Positions 19,301 through 26,855 of a stretch of DNA of 64,000 nt are shown piece after piece. Where the stretch lies: the NCBI RefSeq assembly GCF_001865575.2, contig NZ_CP017565.2, positions 423,802-487,801 on the forward strand, read 5' to 3'. Below the pieces are notes generated by a model that was not told the origin of the DNA, did not search any database, and saw only the letters and a list, made by a program, of their open reading frames with translations. Each line of letters begins with the position of its first letter. Position 1 is the stretch's first letter. Both the position numbers and the translations under genes were made by a program. This DNA is from Paraburkholderia sprentiae WSM5005 (GTDB lineage Bacteria > Pseudomonadota > Gammaproteobacteria > Burkholderiales > Burkholderiaceae).

Positions 19301-19930
19301 CACTTCGAGGTGACGCGCGCGCTCGATGTATTTTTCGAGGAACACGCCAGCGTCGCTGAAGTTGTTCTGACCGAGGCGCTTCACGACATCGAACTGCGAC
19401 ATCAGTTCGTCGCCCGAGCGGCACACGCGCATGCCGATGCCGCCACCGCCCGCGGTGCTTTTCAGCATCACCGGGTAACCGATGCGTTCTGCCGCGTCCA
19501 GGGCTGCAGGAAGGTCGTCGAGCAGCCCCGTGCCCTCCAGCATCGGCACGCCCTGAGTGGCAGCAATCGCGCGTGCGGTGTGTTTGAGTCCGAACGCACG
19601 CAGCTGCTCGGTTGTCGGTCCGATGAAGGCGATGCCGGCCGCTTCACACGCTTCGGCAAAGGCCGCGTTCTCCGACAGGAAGCCGTACCCGGGGTGAATC
19701 GCCTGCACGCGTTCGGCGCGCCCAACGCCGAGGATCTTGCCGACGTCGAGATAGGTCGCGCCGGCTGCGCCTTCGCCGAGACTGTGTGCCGAGGCGGCTT
19801 CGGTGACATGCCGGCTCGCGCGATCGGCTTCGCTATAGACTGCGACACCCGCAACTTTGAGTTCGCGCAACGTGCGCAGAATGCGGCAGGCAATCGCGCC
19901 GCGATTGGCAATGAGGACTTTCTCGAACAT
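16307..19930 (-). CDS. Urea/guanidine carboxylase (biotin-dependent)
   Basis: This large cytosolic enzyme carboxylates urea, or in operons of this type guanidine, using ATP and bicarbonate. ATG 19930 gives 1207 residues starting [17 protein letters not shown], the family norm. Domains: biotin carboxylase (about 1-450; [31 protein letters not shown]), KipA/AHS2 carboxyltransferase half (from about 460; [20 protein letters not shown]), KipI/AHS1 half (from about 800) and a biotinyl domain with biotin-accepting Lys near residue 1171 (VIESMKMEI). It lies between the UAAP genes and atzF under a guanidine-I riboswitch. In such operons the 'urea carboxylase' is known to prefer guanidine. The substrate cannot be read from sequence without an alignment. 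Confidence 0.93.
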   Translation of the reverse strand: [1207 protein letters not shown]

Positions 19931-20126
19931 GAAAGGATGTGCTTGGCATGGGGCGGGCCGTCCCGCCACGTGGGCATGCATACCGTGGCCGTCCACGGCA
20001 TGTCAGCGATGAGGCTGTATGGCGTTTAGCGCTTCACGGGGGCGTGCGATGTCGCGCAACGATGCATCGGGAAATAGCCTTCCGCCCGAACCCGCAGCAG
20101 CTCGTAAATCCAGCCGCGCAAGGTCG
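19931..20126. other. Intergenic gap inside the guanidine operon
   Basis: About 196 bp between the second UAAP gene and the carboxylase gene, unusually long for this otherwise tight operon. No gene or clear terminator is visible, so transcription probably runs through. Confidence 0.5.
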
Positions 20127-20777
20127 TCAGTTCCATATCAGCAGCTCCGCTGGCGTCGGGTTGTAGGCGTTGCACGGGTTGTTCAGTTGCGGGCAGTTTG
20201 AGATCAGCACGATCACATCCATGTCCGCGCGCAACTCGACATATTTGCCGGGCGCCGAGATGCCGTCTTCGAACGTCAGGCCGCCGCTTGCCGTCACCGG
20301 CACGTTCATGAAGAAGTTGACGTTGCTCACGATGTCGCGCTTCGTCAGCCCCACGCCCGCCCCGCAGGTGCAATGAGTGACGGCGTGCAGAAAACTGTCG
20401 CGGCAGTTGTGCATGGAGTGCTTTTCGAGCGAGTAGCGGACCATGTTGCTTTCGGCCGCGCATGCGCCGCCGAGCGTGTCGTGGCGGCCGCAGGTATCCG
20501 CGACGATCGTCAGCATCGGATTTCCGAGATTCGACGTGAGCACGCTGCCTGCGGACAGATACAGATTGCGTTGCACGCGAATCGTGTCCTGTGCACTGTA
20601 GCGCTCGAGCGGATCGGCGCTGTTATAGAACAGCGTATCGACGGCCTGGTTGCCTTCGAGATCGAGAATGCGAAACACCTGTCCTCGCTTCAGTTCGTGA
20701 ATCCAGGGCTCGCCGGCGGGCAGCGTGAAATGGTAGATCGCTTCACGCGGATCCAATTGGCTTTCGACGATGGGCAT
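20127..20777 (-). CDS. Urea amidolyase-associated protein 2 (probable carboxyguanidine deiminase subunit)
   Basis: The 216-residue cytosolic protein starts at ATG 20777 behind an AAGGAGA box. It begins [20 protein letters not shown] and carries the family blocks [31 protein letters not shown] and [14 protein letters not shown], with Cys/His-rich [11 protein letters not shown] and CTCG segments. UAAP1/UAAP2 pairs were long annotated as urea-associated and are now known in several bacteria as the heteromeric carboxyguanidine deiminase (CgdAB) that turns the carboxylase product into allophanate plus ammonia. It starts ten bases after the UAAP1 stop. Assignment to CgdA or CgdB is not attempted. 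Confidence 0.88.
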   Translation of the reverse strand: MPIVESQLDPREAIYHFTLPAGEPWIHELKRGQVFRILDLEGNQAVDTLFYNSADPLERYSAQDTIRVQRNLYLSAGSVLTSNLGNPMLTIVADTCGRHDTLGGACAAESNMVRYSLEKHSMHNCRDSFLHAVTHCTCGAGVGLTKRDIVSNVNFFMNVPVTASGGLTFEDGISAPGKYVELRADMDVIVLISNCPQLNNPCNAYNPTPAELLIWN

Positions 20778-20787
20778 CGCGGTCTCC

Positions 20788-21549
20788 TTAAACAAACAGA
20801 CGCTCGGTATTGACAAAGCCGCGCTCGTTCTCCGCGCATGACGAACGGCATGGGTCGTCGGCCGGTACGCGATCGTCGACCGCATAGACGCGGTAGGCGA
20901 TCAGCTTGACGGGCTTCGGCTGGTACTTGGGGCTCGGGTCGAATGGATGAGGCGCGCTCGAAAACGCGGCGAGCGTATTCATCTCGAAGCGCAGATCGAA
21001 TGCGTCGCCCGCACGCGAATGGTCCGGCGCGAACGTGAGCGAGCCGTCCTCGGCAGCATCGAGCTTGCTGAAGAAGTTGACGTTCGCAACGAGGTCGCGA
21101 GCGCCCAGCCCGTATTTCGCCAGCTCGACGAGCAGGCTGTCGCGCCCGTTGCGGATCATCTCGTTGCGATACTCCTGATAGCGCGCCGAGCCGTACTTCG
21201 TCGCGAACAACCCCGCATCGCCCACGCCGCCGACCGGATCGTGCCAGCCCAACGTGTCAGCGGTGATCGACGCGATTACGCGGCCCATGTCCGAATACAG
21301 CACGACACCGCGCGTGAGACGCGCTGTGTGCTGCGCCTTGAGCGTGTCGGCCATGTTGTATCGTTCGAGCGGATCCTCGTGGCGATAAAAGACCGCGGCG
21401 AGATTCGCGCCGCCTTCGACATCGACGACACGCAGCGCGAGCCCACGTCGCAAGACGCCGGACCAGTGTGTACCGGCGGGCAGAACTGTTTCCCACAGGA
21501 CGTGCGGGATAGGCGGAAGGTCAAAGTCGACTGGAGGGTTCGACTGCAT
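20788..21549 (-). CDS. Urea amidolyase-associated protein 1 (probable carboxyguanidine deiminase subunit)
   Basis: First gene of the leftward guanidine operon. ATG 21549 has AAGAGGAG eight bases upstream, and the riboswitch 3' end (21601) lies about 50 bp before it. The 253-residue product shares the family fold blocks with UAAP2: [57 protein letters not shown] and [14 protein letters not shown]. The two paralogues form a heteromeric complex in characterised systems. The protein is soluble with no signal peptide. Confidence 0.88.
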   Translation of the reverse strand: MQSNPPVDFDLPPIPHVLWETVLPAGTHWSGVLRRGLALRVVDVEGGANLAAVFYRHEDPLERYNMADTLKAQHTARLTRGVVLYSDMGRVIASITADTLGWHDPVGGVGDAGLFATKYGSARYQEYRNEMIRNGRDSLLVELAKYGLGARDLVANVNFFSKLDAAEDGSLTFAPDHSRAGDAFDLRFEMNTLAAFSSAPHPFDPSPKYQPKPVKLIAYRVYAVDDRVPADDPCRSSCAENERGFVNTERLFV

Positions 21550-21600
21550 GGAGGCTCCTCTTAACGATGGGATCAGCATGAGAGGGGCGATAGACGACAT

Positions 21601-21732
21601 CGCGACCTCCCGGGCTTTTATCCCTCCGTGGAGCCTCGCCGACGCCTTGGAAGCAAGGTTCGAGGGCAAGACCGGGCCGCTCTCGGACCAGGCATCGCCC
21701 ATGAAGCAAGGCGACCGGAACCCTAGCGATCC
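21601..21732 (-). ncRNA. Guanidine-I (ykkC) riboswitch upstream of the carboxylase operon
   Basis: Reading leftward from 21732 the conserved elements of the guanidine-I aptamer occur in the right order and spacing: CTAGGGTTCCGG, then CTGGTCCGAGAGC, then a CACGG element followed by GGGATAAAAGCCCGGGAGG. Between the first two a variable stem (GCC...GGC) can form. The aptamer ends about 50 bases before the UAAP1 start. No U-tract terminator is visible in that gap, so control may act on ribosome access or Rho. Binding of guanidinium normally turns expression on. Confidence 0.93.
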
Positions 21733-22000
21733 TGAAGATGATGCAAATTGCTTCGCACCTCTCGCGGGACATTTAAGCGAGAACTGTGCCAGACCCGTCA
21801 GCGTGACGCAAAGCCATGCCGAAAGGCGGTGCGAGCGAGACGGCCCGATCGCACGCGATGCACTTCAACGGTGACATGCTGCCCCGCAGCGCTCGTCTGC
21901 ACGATTTGCGCGCACAAACGTCCCATGTATGGGCAGCACTCGAGCAAGACAGTGCTATGGCACAGCCTTGCCGACGCCGGTACCGTCCATCCCGCTCGCC

Positions 22001-23056
22001 TCACTGCGCCGTCTGATCTGCGCGCACGTCTCTGCCGAAACTCGCCGGCGTCCTCAATCCTTCCGGCAAAGTCAGTTCGCCGCGCGTTACACGCCGCCGC
22101 AGATATTCGAAGGTCTGCGCGGTCTGCGCGAACAGATGCTCCCCCGCTGTGCGCCGCTCGTATCGCGCCGCGACCTCGGGCGTCGAGAACTGCGGCAGCG
22201 GCGCGACCTGGGTCCGATAGTCGCAAGCGAAGAAGAGCGGAAATGAGTACCGCTCTTGTGCGACTTTGCGCACGCGGTGCGTGGTGGCGACATAGGTCCC
22301 GCCGGTCCACGTCTCCAACATGTCACCGATGTTCACGACGAACGCATCCTGCAGCGGCGGCGCATCGATCCACTGCCCCGCTCCGTTCATCACTTCGAGT
22401 CCGGGGGCGGTCGGCAACAGGATCGTGAAGCATTCGTAGTCAGTATGGGCGCCGATGCCTGGGCGATCGTCGGCCGACGCGTCATAGGGATAGTGGACCA
22501 GCCGTAATTGACTTGGCGGCTTCGTCAGATAAGCGTCGAAGTAAGACTCGGGCAAGCCGAGGGCAAGCGCCACACCGCGAAACATCACACATCCGAGAGC
22601 AAACGCGTCTTCGTAATACCGGCTCACCGCTTCGCGAAAGCCCGGCTGATCCGGCCACACGTTCGGCCCAAGCATTGGCGTACCACACGACACATCGGGA
22701 TCGTCAAGCGGCAAGTCGCGGCCCGTGTCGAATGCTTCCTTCCTGTCGCGCCCGCCGCCCGCGAACACCTCCTCGCCTTCGGGAACATAGCCGCGATGCG
22801 CTCTTGAATGGCCGATGTAGTAGCGCATCTTCCACTCTTGCGGCGACGCAAAGAAGCGCCGAGCCTCCTCAACGAGCGCCGCGCGCAATTCGCGCGCGAC
22901 GCGATGGCCGGTCACGTAAAAGAAACCCGCTTCCCGCGCCGCCACATCGAGTTCGCGCGCGCTCGCAATGCGCGCGCTCAGGTCATCGCTGTAGAGTCCG
23001 CTCACGTCGACGATCGGAAGTCGATCAAAGGTGGCATGGTGATGAGTCTGGCTCAT
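22001..23056 (-). CDS. 2-oxoglutarate/Fe(II)-dependent oxygenase, isopenicillin-N-synthase-like
   Basis: The 351-residue cytosolic protein has the N-terminal DIOX_N domain (LPIVDVSGLYSDD, AAREAGFFYVTGH) and the C-terminal jelly roll. Visible metal and cofactor residues are H-x-D in IGAHTDYECFTILL, the distal His in YVATTHRVRKV and the 2OG-binding Arg of RYSFPLFFACDY. The natural substrate is unknown. This fold includes the ethylene-forming enzyme, which releases guanidine from arginine, and other hydroxylases of guanidino compounds. Since the gene lies between two guanidine-I riboswitch operons, a role in freeing guanidine is an attractive inference. ATG 23056 overlaps the stop of the upstream isomerase gene by four bases. 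Confidence 0.88.
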   Translation of the reverse strand: MSQTHHHATFDRLPIVDVSGLYSDDLSARIASARELDVAAREAGFFYVTGHRVARELRAALVEEARRFFASPQEWKMRYYIGHSRAHRGYVPEGEEVFAGGGRDRKEAFDTGRDLPLDDPDVSCGTPMLGPNVWPDQPGFREAVSRYYEDAFALGCVMFRGVALALGLPESYFDAYLTKPPSQLRLVHYPYDASADDRPGIGAHTDYECFTILLPTAPGLEVMNGAGQWIDAPPLQDAFVVNIGDMLETWTGGTYVATTHRVRKVAQERYSFPLFFACDYRTQVAPLPQFSTPEVAARYERRTAGEHLFAQTAQTFEYLRRRVTRGELTLPEGLRTPASFGRDVRADQTAQ

Positions 23057-23943
23057 GACTCCACCCTCGCGCCAGGCATGCTCGCCGCGTCGTGCGCCGA
23101 CCGATCGAGAAACTCCGCGAAATTACGGCGAGCCTGTCCGCCCATCCAGGTATTGACCTCCCATAGGTCTGCGACCGGCGCATTCGTGAAAGGAAGCGTG
23201 TGGAGATAGCCGTCGGGACCGAATTCGGGCGTCATCGTCGTCACCGGGTAGCCGGCGGCCATTTGCGCAGTCCAGAGCGCCTCCCAGATCCGCAGATGAG
23301 ACTGCAGGCAATCGGCGTATTCGGGCGCGGCGGGATGTGGCACCTGCGGACCTTGCGGATAGCCAATGCGTCCGTGAATGTGGTGCGCGTGGGGCGCGAT
23401 CTCCGCGAGCGTATCCCATTCACTGTCGAGCAGCCGCTCGCATACCACGACCCAGTGACTGAAGTCGCACGTCAGCCTGAGTTGCGGCACGGCGCGCACA
23501 ACGTCGCGCGTGATCCACGGGTTAAAGAGCGAGCGGCTTCGGTGTGTCTCGAAGCTGCACATTACATCGTGCCTCGCGGCCAGTTCGACGGCACGCGAGA
23601 AAAAGTCGATCTGCGTCGCAGCCGGCCATGCATCGCAGCCGGCGATCACACTGAAAAAGCGCGGCTTCAGCGGCTTGCCCAAGACAATCTTCGCCTCCAG
23701 ATCGTGCAAATGCTCGGCAGGCGTTGCCGAACGCACTGGCACATAGCTGCCTGCAGTCGTGATCTCAGCGATGAACGCGAGATTCTCATCTGCGATCGCT
23801 GACTCAAACGCTTCGCGCTGAGCGGCGTCGGCAGGCACCTGCGCCTCGATGCCGTCAAAATCGGCCTCCCGCACCAACGGCGCAGCTTCGCGCGGCCCTG
23901 CCCCATAGCCCCAGAATGTCTTGAAGAGTTCAAGCTTCATCAT
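23053..23943 (-). CDS. Xylose-isomerase-like TIM-barrel sugar phosphate isomerase/epimerase family protein
   Basis: The 296-residue product starts at ATG 23943 (or the adjacent ATG 23940) with GGGGCG just upstream. It shows the AP_endonuc_2 TIM-barrel pattern: FDGIEAQVPAD (strand 2), FIAEITTAGSYVP, CSFETHRSRSLFNP, LRLTCDFSHWVVVCERLL and HHIHGRIGYPQGPQVP, with metal-site E, D/H and H residues. These enzymes isomerise or cleave small polyhydroxylated compounds; the substrate is unknown. It is the first gene of a two-gene operon with the 2OG oxygenase (ATGA overlap) and diverges from the MarR gene across palindromic operators. Confidence 0.85.
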   Translation of the reverse strand: MMKLELFKTFWGYGAGPREAAPLVREADFDGIEAQVPADAAQREAFESAIADENLAFIAEITTAGSYVPVRSATPAEHLHDLEAKIVLGKPLKPRFFSVIAGCDAWPAATQIDFFSRAVELAARHDVMCSFETHRSRSLFNPWITRDVVRAVPQLRLTCDFSHWVVVCERLLDSEWDTLAEIAPHAHHIHGRIGYPQGPQVPHPAAPEYADCLQSHLRIWEALWTAQMAAGYPVTTMTPEFGPDGYLHTLPFTNAPVADLWEVNTWMGGQARRNFAEFLDRSAHDAASMPGARVES

Positions 23944-23950
23944 CGCCCCA

Positions 23951-23972
23951 TTACATGTAAAGTTGCATGCAA
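23951..23972. promoter_or_regulatory. Twin palindromic operator between the oxygenase operon and marR-type gene
   Basis: Two perfect 10-bp palindromes lie two bases apart: TTACATGTAA (23951-23960) and TTGCATGCAA (23963-23972). They sit only about 8 bp before the isomerase gene start and about 125 bp before the MarR-family gene. Their dyad form and position fit binding of a dimeric winged-helix regulator repressing the operon. The regulator assignment is inference. Confidence 0.55.
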
Positions 23973-24097
23973 TAGTACATTCGAATGGATGGACGTCAAT
24001 ATGCTGACGATGAGCCGGCTCGGCTCGCCCATGATGCGCACGATTTCCGGGCTCGCGCGCACGAAAACAACGCATCTTTCCTCATAGTGATGAATCG

Positions 24098-24466
24098 ATG
24101 AAGAAGAAAATCAGCCGCGCCAAAGCGCAAGCCGTGGCGCGCGCGATTCTCGACATGGACTTCCAGTGGTCCGCTTACTTCGGCGACTTGGGTTTGAGCG
24201 ACCTCAACTACAGCGATCTGTTCTGTCAGATGTGGGCGGACGAACAGGCCTCTTTTCCGAAGACGGCGCTCTACGGCTTCATGCCCGGTGTCAGCCGCCG
24301 CACCGCCGTCAGCTACGTCCAGGACCTGATCGATCAAGGTTGGCTGCTTCAGACGGGCGGCAAGGACGACCGCCGTATCAAGTATGTGCGACTCACGCCC
24401 ATGATCGAGGAACGGCTTGAGCGTTTCCTCGCATTCGTACATCAGCGGTTTGCCGCGCTCGAGTGA
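24098..24466 (+). CDS. MarR-like winged-helix transcriptional regulator
   Basis: The 122-residue protein has the MarR winged-helix layout: recognition segment GVSRRTAVSYVQDLIDQGWL and the wing with GGKDDRRIKYVRLTP, the D-x-R of MarR wings. The N-terminal dimerisation helix is shorter than in classical MarR proteins (usually 140-160 aa). It diverges from the isomerase/oxygenase operon with two palindromes in between and likely controls it and possibly itself. A small ligand related to the oxygenase substrate is plausible but not shown. Confidence 0.8.
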   Translation: MKKKISRAKAQAVARAILDMDFQWSAYFGDLGLSDLNYSDLFCQMWADEQASFPKTALYGFMPGVSRRTAVSYVQDLIDQGWLLQTGGKDDRRIKYVRLTPMIEERLERFLAFVHQRFAALE

Positions 24467-24564
24467 ATCGACAGCGTCCGTTCGCACTGTTCAAGACGAC
24501 GATGCGAAAACCGCCTGGCATGGTTCTCGCATAGCCTTCCGGGAGAGGTGCGGCGGAGTCGCAT

Positions 24565-24695
24565 CTTAGGGATGCTAGGGTTCCGGTTCGCGAGAACGTC
24601 TGGTCCGAGAGCAGACCGGTGGGCCGTGGCGATTGGCTTAAAGCGATCCGGCGACTCACTACACGGCGGGATAAAAGCCCGGGAGATTGGTGGTA
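24565..24695 (+). ncRNA. Guanidine-I (ykkC) riboswitch upstream of the substrate-binding protein gene
   Basis: The same ordered elements as in the first copy are present on the plus strand: CTAGGGTTCCGG at 24575, TCTGGTCCGAGAGCAGAC at 24599, ACACGG at 24661 and GGGATAAAAGCCCGGGAG near 24668. Loop and stem sequences differ from the copy at 21601-21732 while the conserved cores are kept, as expected for a structured RNA. The 3' end lies about 145 bp before the start codon. No U-tract terminator is evident in that leader. Confidence 0.93.
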
Positions 24696-24837
24696 GCGAC
24701 AGCTGCCTGCACCTCTCCATGGCCGGCTTTCCGTCTCGCGTGTCCCGCAGGAACCGGTCATGTCGTGGTCCCGTGCACGTCATGTCGCACGAGCCGCTTA
24801 GACAACTCAATCTTCACCGGTCTCCTGGAGTCCAACA

Positions 24838-25860
24838 ATGAAAAGAATCAAATCCGCGCTTACCGAAATTGCGCCGTCGCGTCTTGTGCGCCGCACGTTC
24901 GCGGGCATCGCGACCGCGCTCGCCATCGGCGCCGCCATGCCTGCGCAGGCCGCCGCGCCGCTAAAGATCGGCTACAGCGACTGGCCCGGCTACGTCGCCT
25001 TCCAGATCGCTATCGACAAGGGCTGGTTCAAGCAAGCCGGGGTCGACGTAGACTTCGAATGGTTCGATTACTCTGCATCGCTCGACGCCTTCTCGGCGGG
25101 CAAACTCGACGCGGTGGGCACGACCAACGGCGATGCGCTGGTGACCGGGGCAAGTGGCGCGAAGAACGTGATGATCCTGTTGACCGACTACTCGAGCGGC
25201 AACGATATGATCGTCGCGAAGCCGGGCACCAAATCGATCGAAGCGCTCAAGGGCAAGAAAATCGGCGTCGAAGTCGGTCTCGTCGACCACCTACTGCTCG
25301 ACACCGCACTCGAAAAGCACGGCATGAAGGAATCGGACGTGACGCTTGTAAATGCGAAGACCAACGAACTGCCACAGGTGCTGGGCTCGTCCAGCGACAT
25401 CGCGGCGGTCGCGCTCTGGCAGCCGAACGCGGGCGAAGCCCTCAAGCGTGCGCCCGGCTCGCGCCCGATCTTCACCTCGGCCAATGCCCCGGGTCTCATC
25501 TACGACGTGTTTACGGTCAACCCGGCGAGCGTCGCTGCACGTCGCGCGGATTGGGAGAAAGTGATCGGCGTCTGGTACCGTTGCGTTGCCTACATAAACG
25601 ATCCGAAGACGCAACCGGACGCGCTGAAGATCATGTCCGCGCGCGTCGGTCTCACGCCCGAGCAATATCTGCCCTTGCTCAAAGGCACACATCTGCTCGA
25701 TGCTGCGGCCGCGAAGAAAGCGTTCGGCAAAGGCCCAGGCCTCGACTCGCTCTACGGTTCGAGCGAGAACGCTGACAAGTTCAACATGCGCAATACCGTC
25801 TACAAACAGCAGCAGGACGTGAACACCTATATCGATCCGTCGCTGACCGCAGCACACTAA
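24838..25860 (+). CDS. ABC transporter substrate-binding protein, NitT/TauT type (probable guanidine-responsive uptake)
   Basis: The 340-residue periplasmic protein has a Sec signal peptide (n-region KRIKSALTEIAPSRLVRR, h-region AGIATALAIGAA, cleavage about AQA-AAP near residue 40) followed by the NMT1/OpuAC-like fold: LKIGYSDWPGYVAFQIAIDK, LDAVGTTNGDALV and GKKIGVEVGLVDHLLLDTAL. A CTGGAG-like box precedes ATG 24838. The matching permease and ATPase genes are in the other riboswitch-controlled operon 9-11 kb away, so the transporter is split over two units with the same RNA switch. Confidence 0.9.
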   Translation: MKRIKSALTEIAPSRLVRRTFAGIATALAIGAAMPAQAAAPLKIGYSDWPGYVAFQIAIDKGWFKQAGVDVDFEWFDYSASLDAFSAGKLDAVGTTNGDALVTGASGAKNVMILLTDYSSGNDMIVAKPGTKSIEALKGKKIGVEVGLVDHLLLDTALEKHGMKESDVTLVNAKTNELPQVLGSSSDIAAVALWQPNAGEALKRAPGSRPIFTSANAPGLIYDVFTVNPASVAARRADWEKVIGVWYRCVAYINDPKTQPDALKIMSARVGLTPEQYLPLLKGTHLLDAAAAKKAFGKGPGLDSLYGSSENADKFNMRNTVYKQQQDVNTYIDPSLTAAH

Positions 25861-25920
25861 GTGATAAGTCGCATCGTGCCTCGCAGCGCGATGCGACTTG
25901 TCAAGAGCAGGAACAAACTG

Positions 25921-26703
25921 ATGACACAGGTTTTGCGGGTATGGCCCCTCCTAAGCGCGATGCACCGTTACGACAAGTCGATATCGACACGCAATCGCGG
26001 CATCGGCACCGACATCGACGCCCCGATCCTTGCGTACCTGATCGAGACGCGAAACGGACGCGTCCTTTACGACGTCGGCTGCGACTACCGCAAGATCGCG
26101 GACCCGGCGCTGCGCGAGCGCTACTACGAGTGCGGTGCCGCCCCGATGCCTGCGCCTCAGATGACCGAGGAGCAGCGCATTCCAAACCATTTGGCACGCC
26201 TCGGACTACAGCCGTCGGACATCGACGTGGTGATGATCGGCCATCTGCATTTCGATCACGCAGGCGGCCTGTGCGAGGTGTGCGGCTCGGACATTCACGT
26301 GCATGCGGATGAGCTCGAGGCAGCGCGCGCGCAAGCGGATCTCGCCTACTTCCAGGACGATTTCATTGGCGACTATCGTTGGCGAACGCAGCGCGACGAG
26401 TACGACGTGGCGCCCGGCGTACGCACAATCAACACGCCCGGCCATACCGCGGGCCACATGTCGCTGTGGATCGAGCTGCCGCGCGGCAGGCCCGTGATAC
26501 TCGCGGGCGACGCGGCCGACCTGACCGAGAACATCGACGAGGAGGTGGCGCCGGGCGTCTGCTGGAACGATCGAGAAGATCTCGCCCTCACGAGCATTCG
26601 CAAGCTGAAAGCGCTCGCGGCGGAGTCTGGCGCCACGATCTGGCCGAATCACGACATCGCGTTCTGGCACACGTTGGCGCGTGGACCGGCCTGGTGTGCG
26701 TGA
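25921..26703 (+). CDS. Metallo-beta-lactamase-fold hydrolase, N-acyl homoserine lactonase-like
   Basis: The 260-residue cytosolic protein starts MTQVLRVWPLLSAMHRYDKS; ATG 25921 is preferred over 25861 because family members start here. The zinc motif HxHxDH is intact (GHLHFDHAGG), with later His in NTPGHTAGHMSLW, Asp in ILAGDAADL and a final His in WPNHDIAFW. AHL lactonases (AttM/AiiA type) and other small-ester hydrolases share this pattern. Here it follows the guanidine-riboswitch-controlled binding protein gene by 60 bp with no terminator, so its substrate may be linked to guanidine metabolism rather than quorum signals. Confidence 0.85.
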   Translation: MTQVLRVWPLLSAMHRYDKSISTRNRGIGTDIDAPILAYLIETRNGRVLYDVGCDYRKIADPALRERYYECGAAPMPAPQMTEEQRIPNHLARLGLQPSDIDVVMIGHLHFDHAGGLCEVCGSDIHVHADELEAARAQADLAYFQDDFIGDYRWRTQRDEYDVAPGVRTINTPGHTAGHMSLWIELPRGRPVILAGDAADLTENIDEEVAPGVCWNDREDLALTSIRKLKALAAESGATIWPNHDIAFWHTLARGPAWCA

Positions 26704-26793
26704 GACACCGCGCAACTGAACGCTGATCCTGAACATGCCGTCGCTTCGTCGATTCGCAACAGTCGGCCCACGCTCGGCACGTTGACGTCCTGC

Positions 26794-26855
26794 GGCTTTG
26801 TCGCGGTAAGGCTCAAAGAGCGAGCGGAATAGATATACGAAGTACCGCTTATATT
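26794..26855 (+). mobile_element. Solo terminal end of an IS6-type element
   Basis: The 60-bp stretch beginning GGCTTTGTCGCGGTAAGG matches, with few changes, the reverse complement of the right end of the IS6-type element at 41290-41350 (GGCTTTGTCACAGTAAGG, then CTCAAAGAGCGAGCG and further positions of agreement). No IS6 transposase sequence follows: the next recognisable DNA is the Tns-type pseudogene. It is a leftover element end. Confidence 0.65.

Noticed and set aside
17846..20029. Long frames on the plus strand opposite the carboxylase gene
   Set aside because: Shadow frames of the carboxylase; the minus strand shows all catalytic domains.
25921..26703. Simple annotation as quorum-quenching AHL lactonase
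   Set aside because: The zinc motif is shared by many small-molecule hydrolases, and the riboswitch context argues against a quorum role; kept as lactonase-like only.
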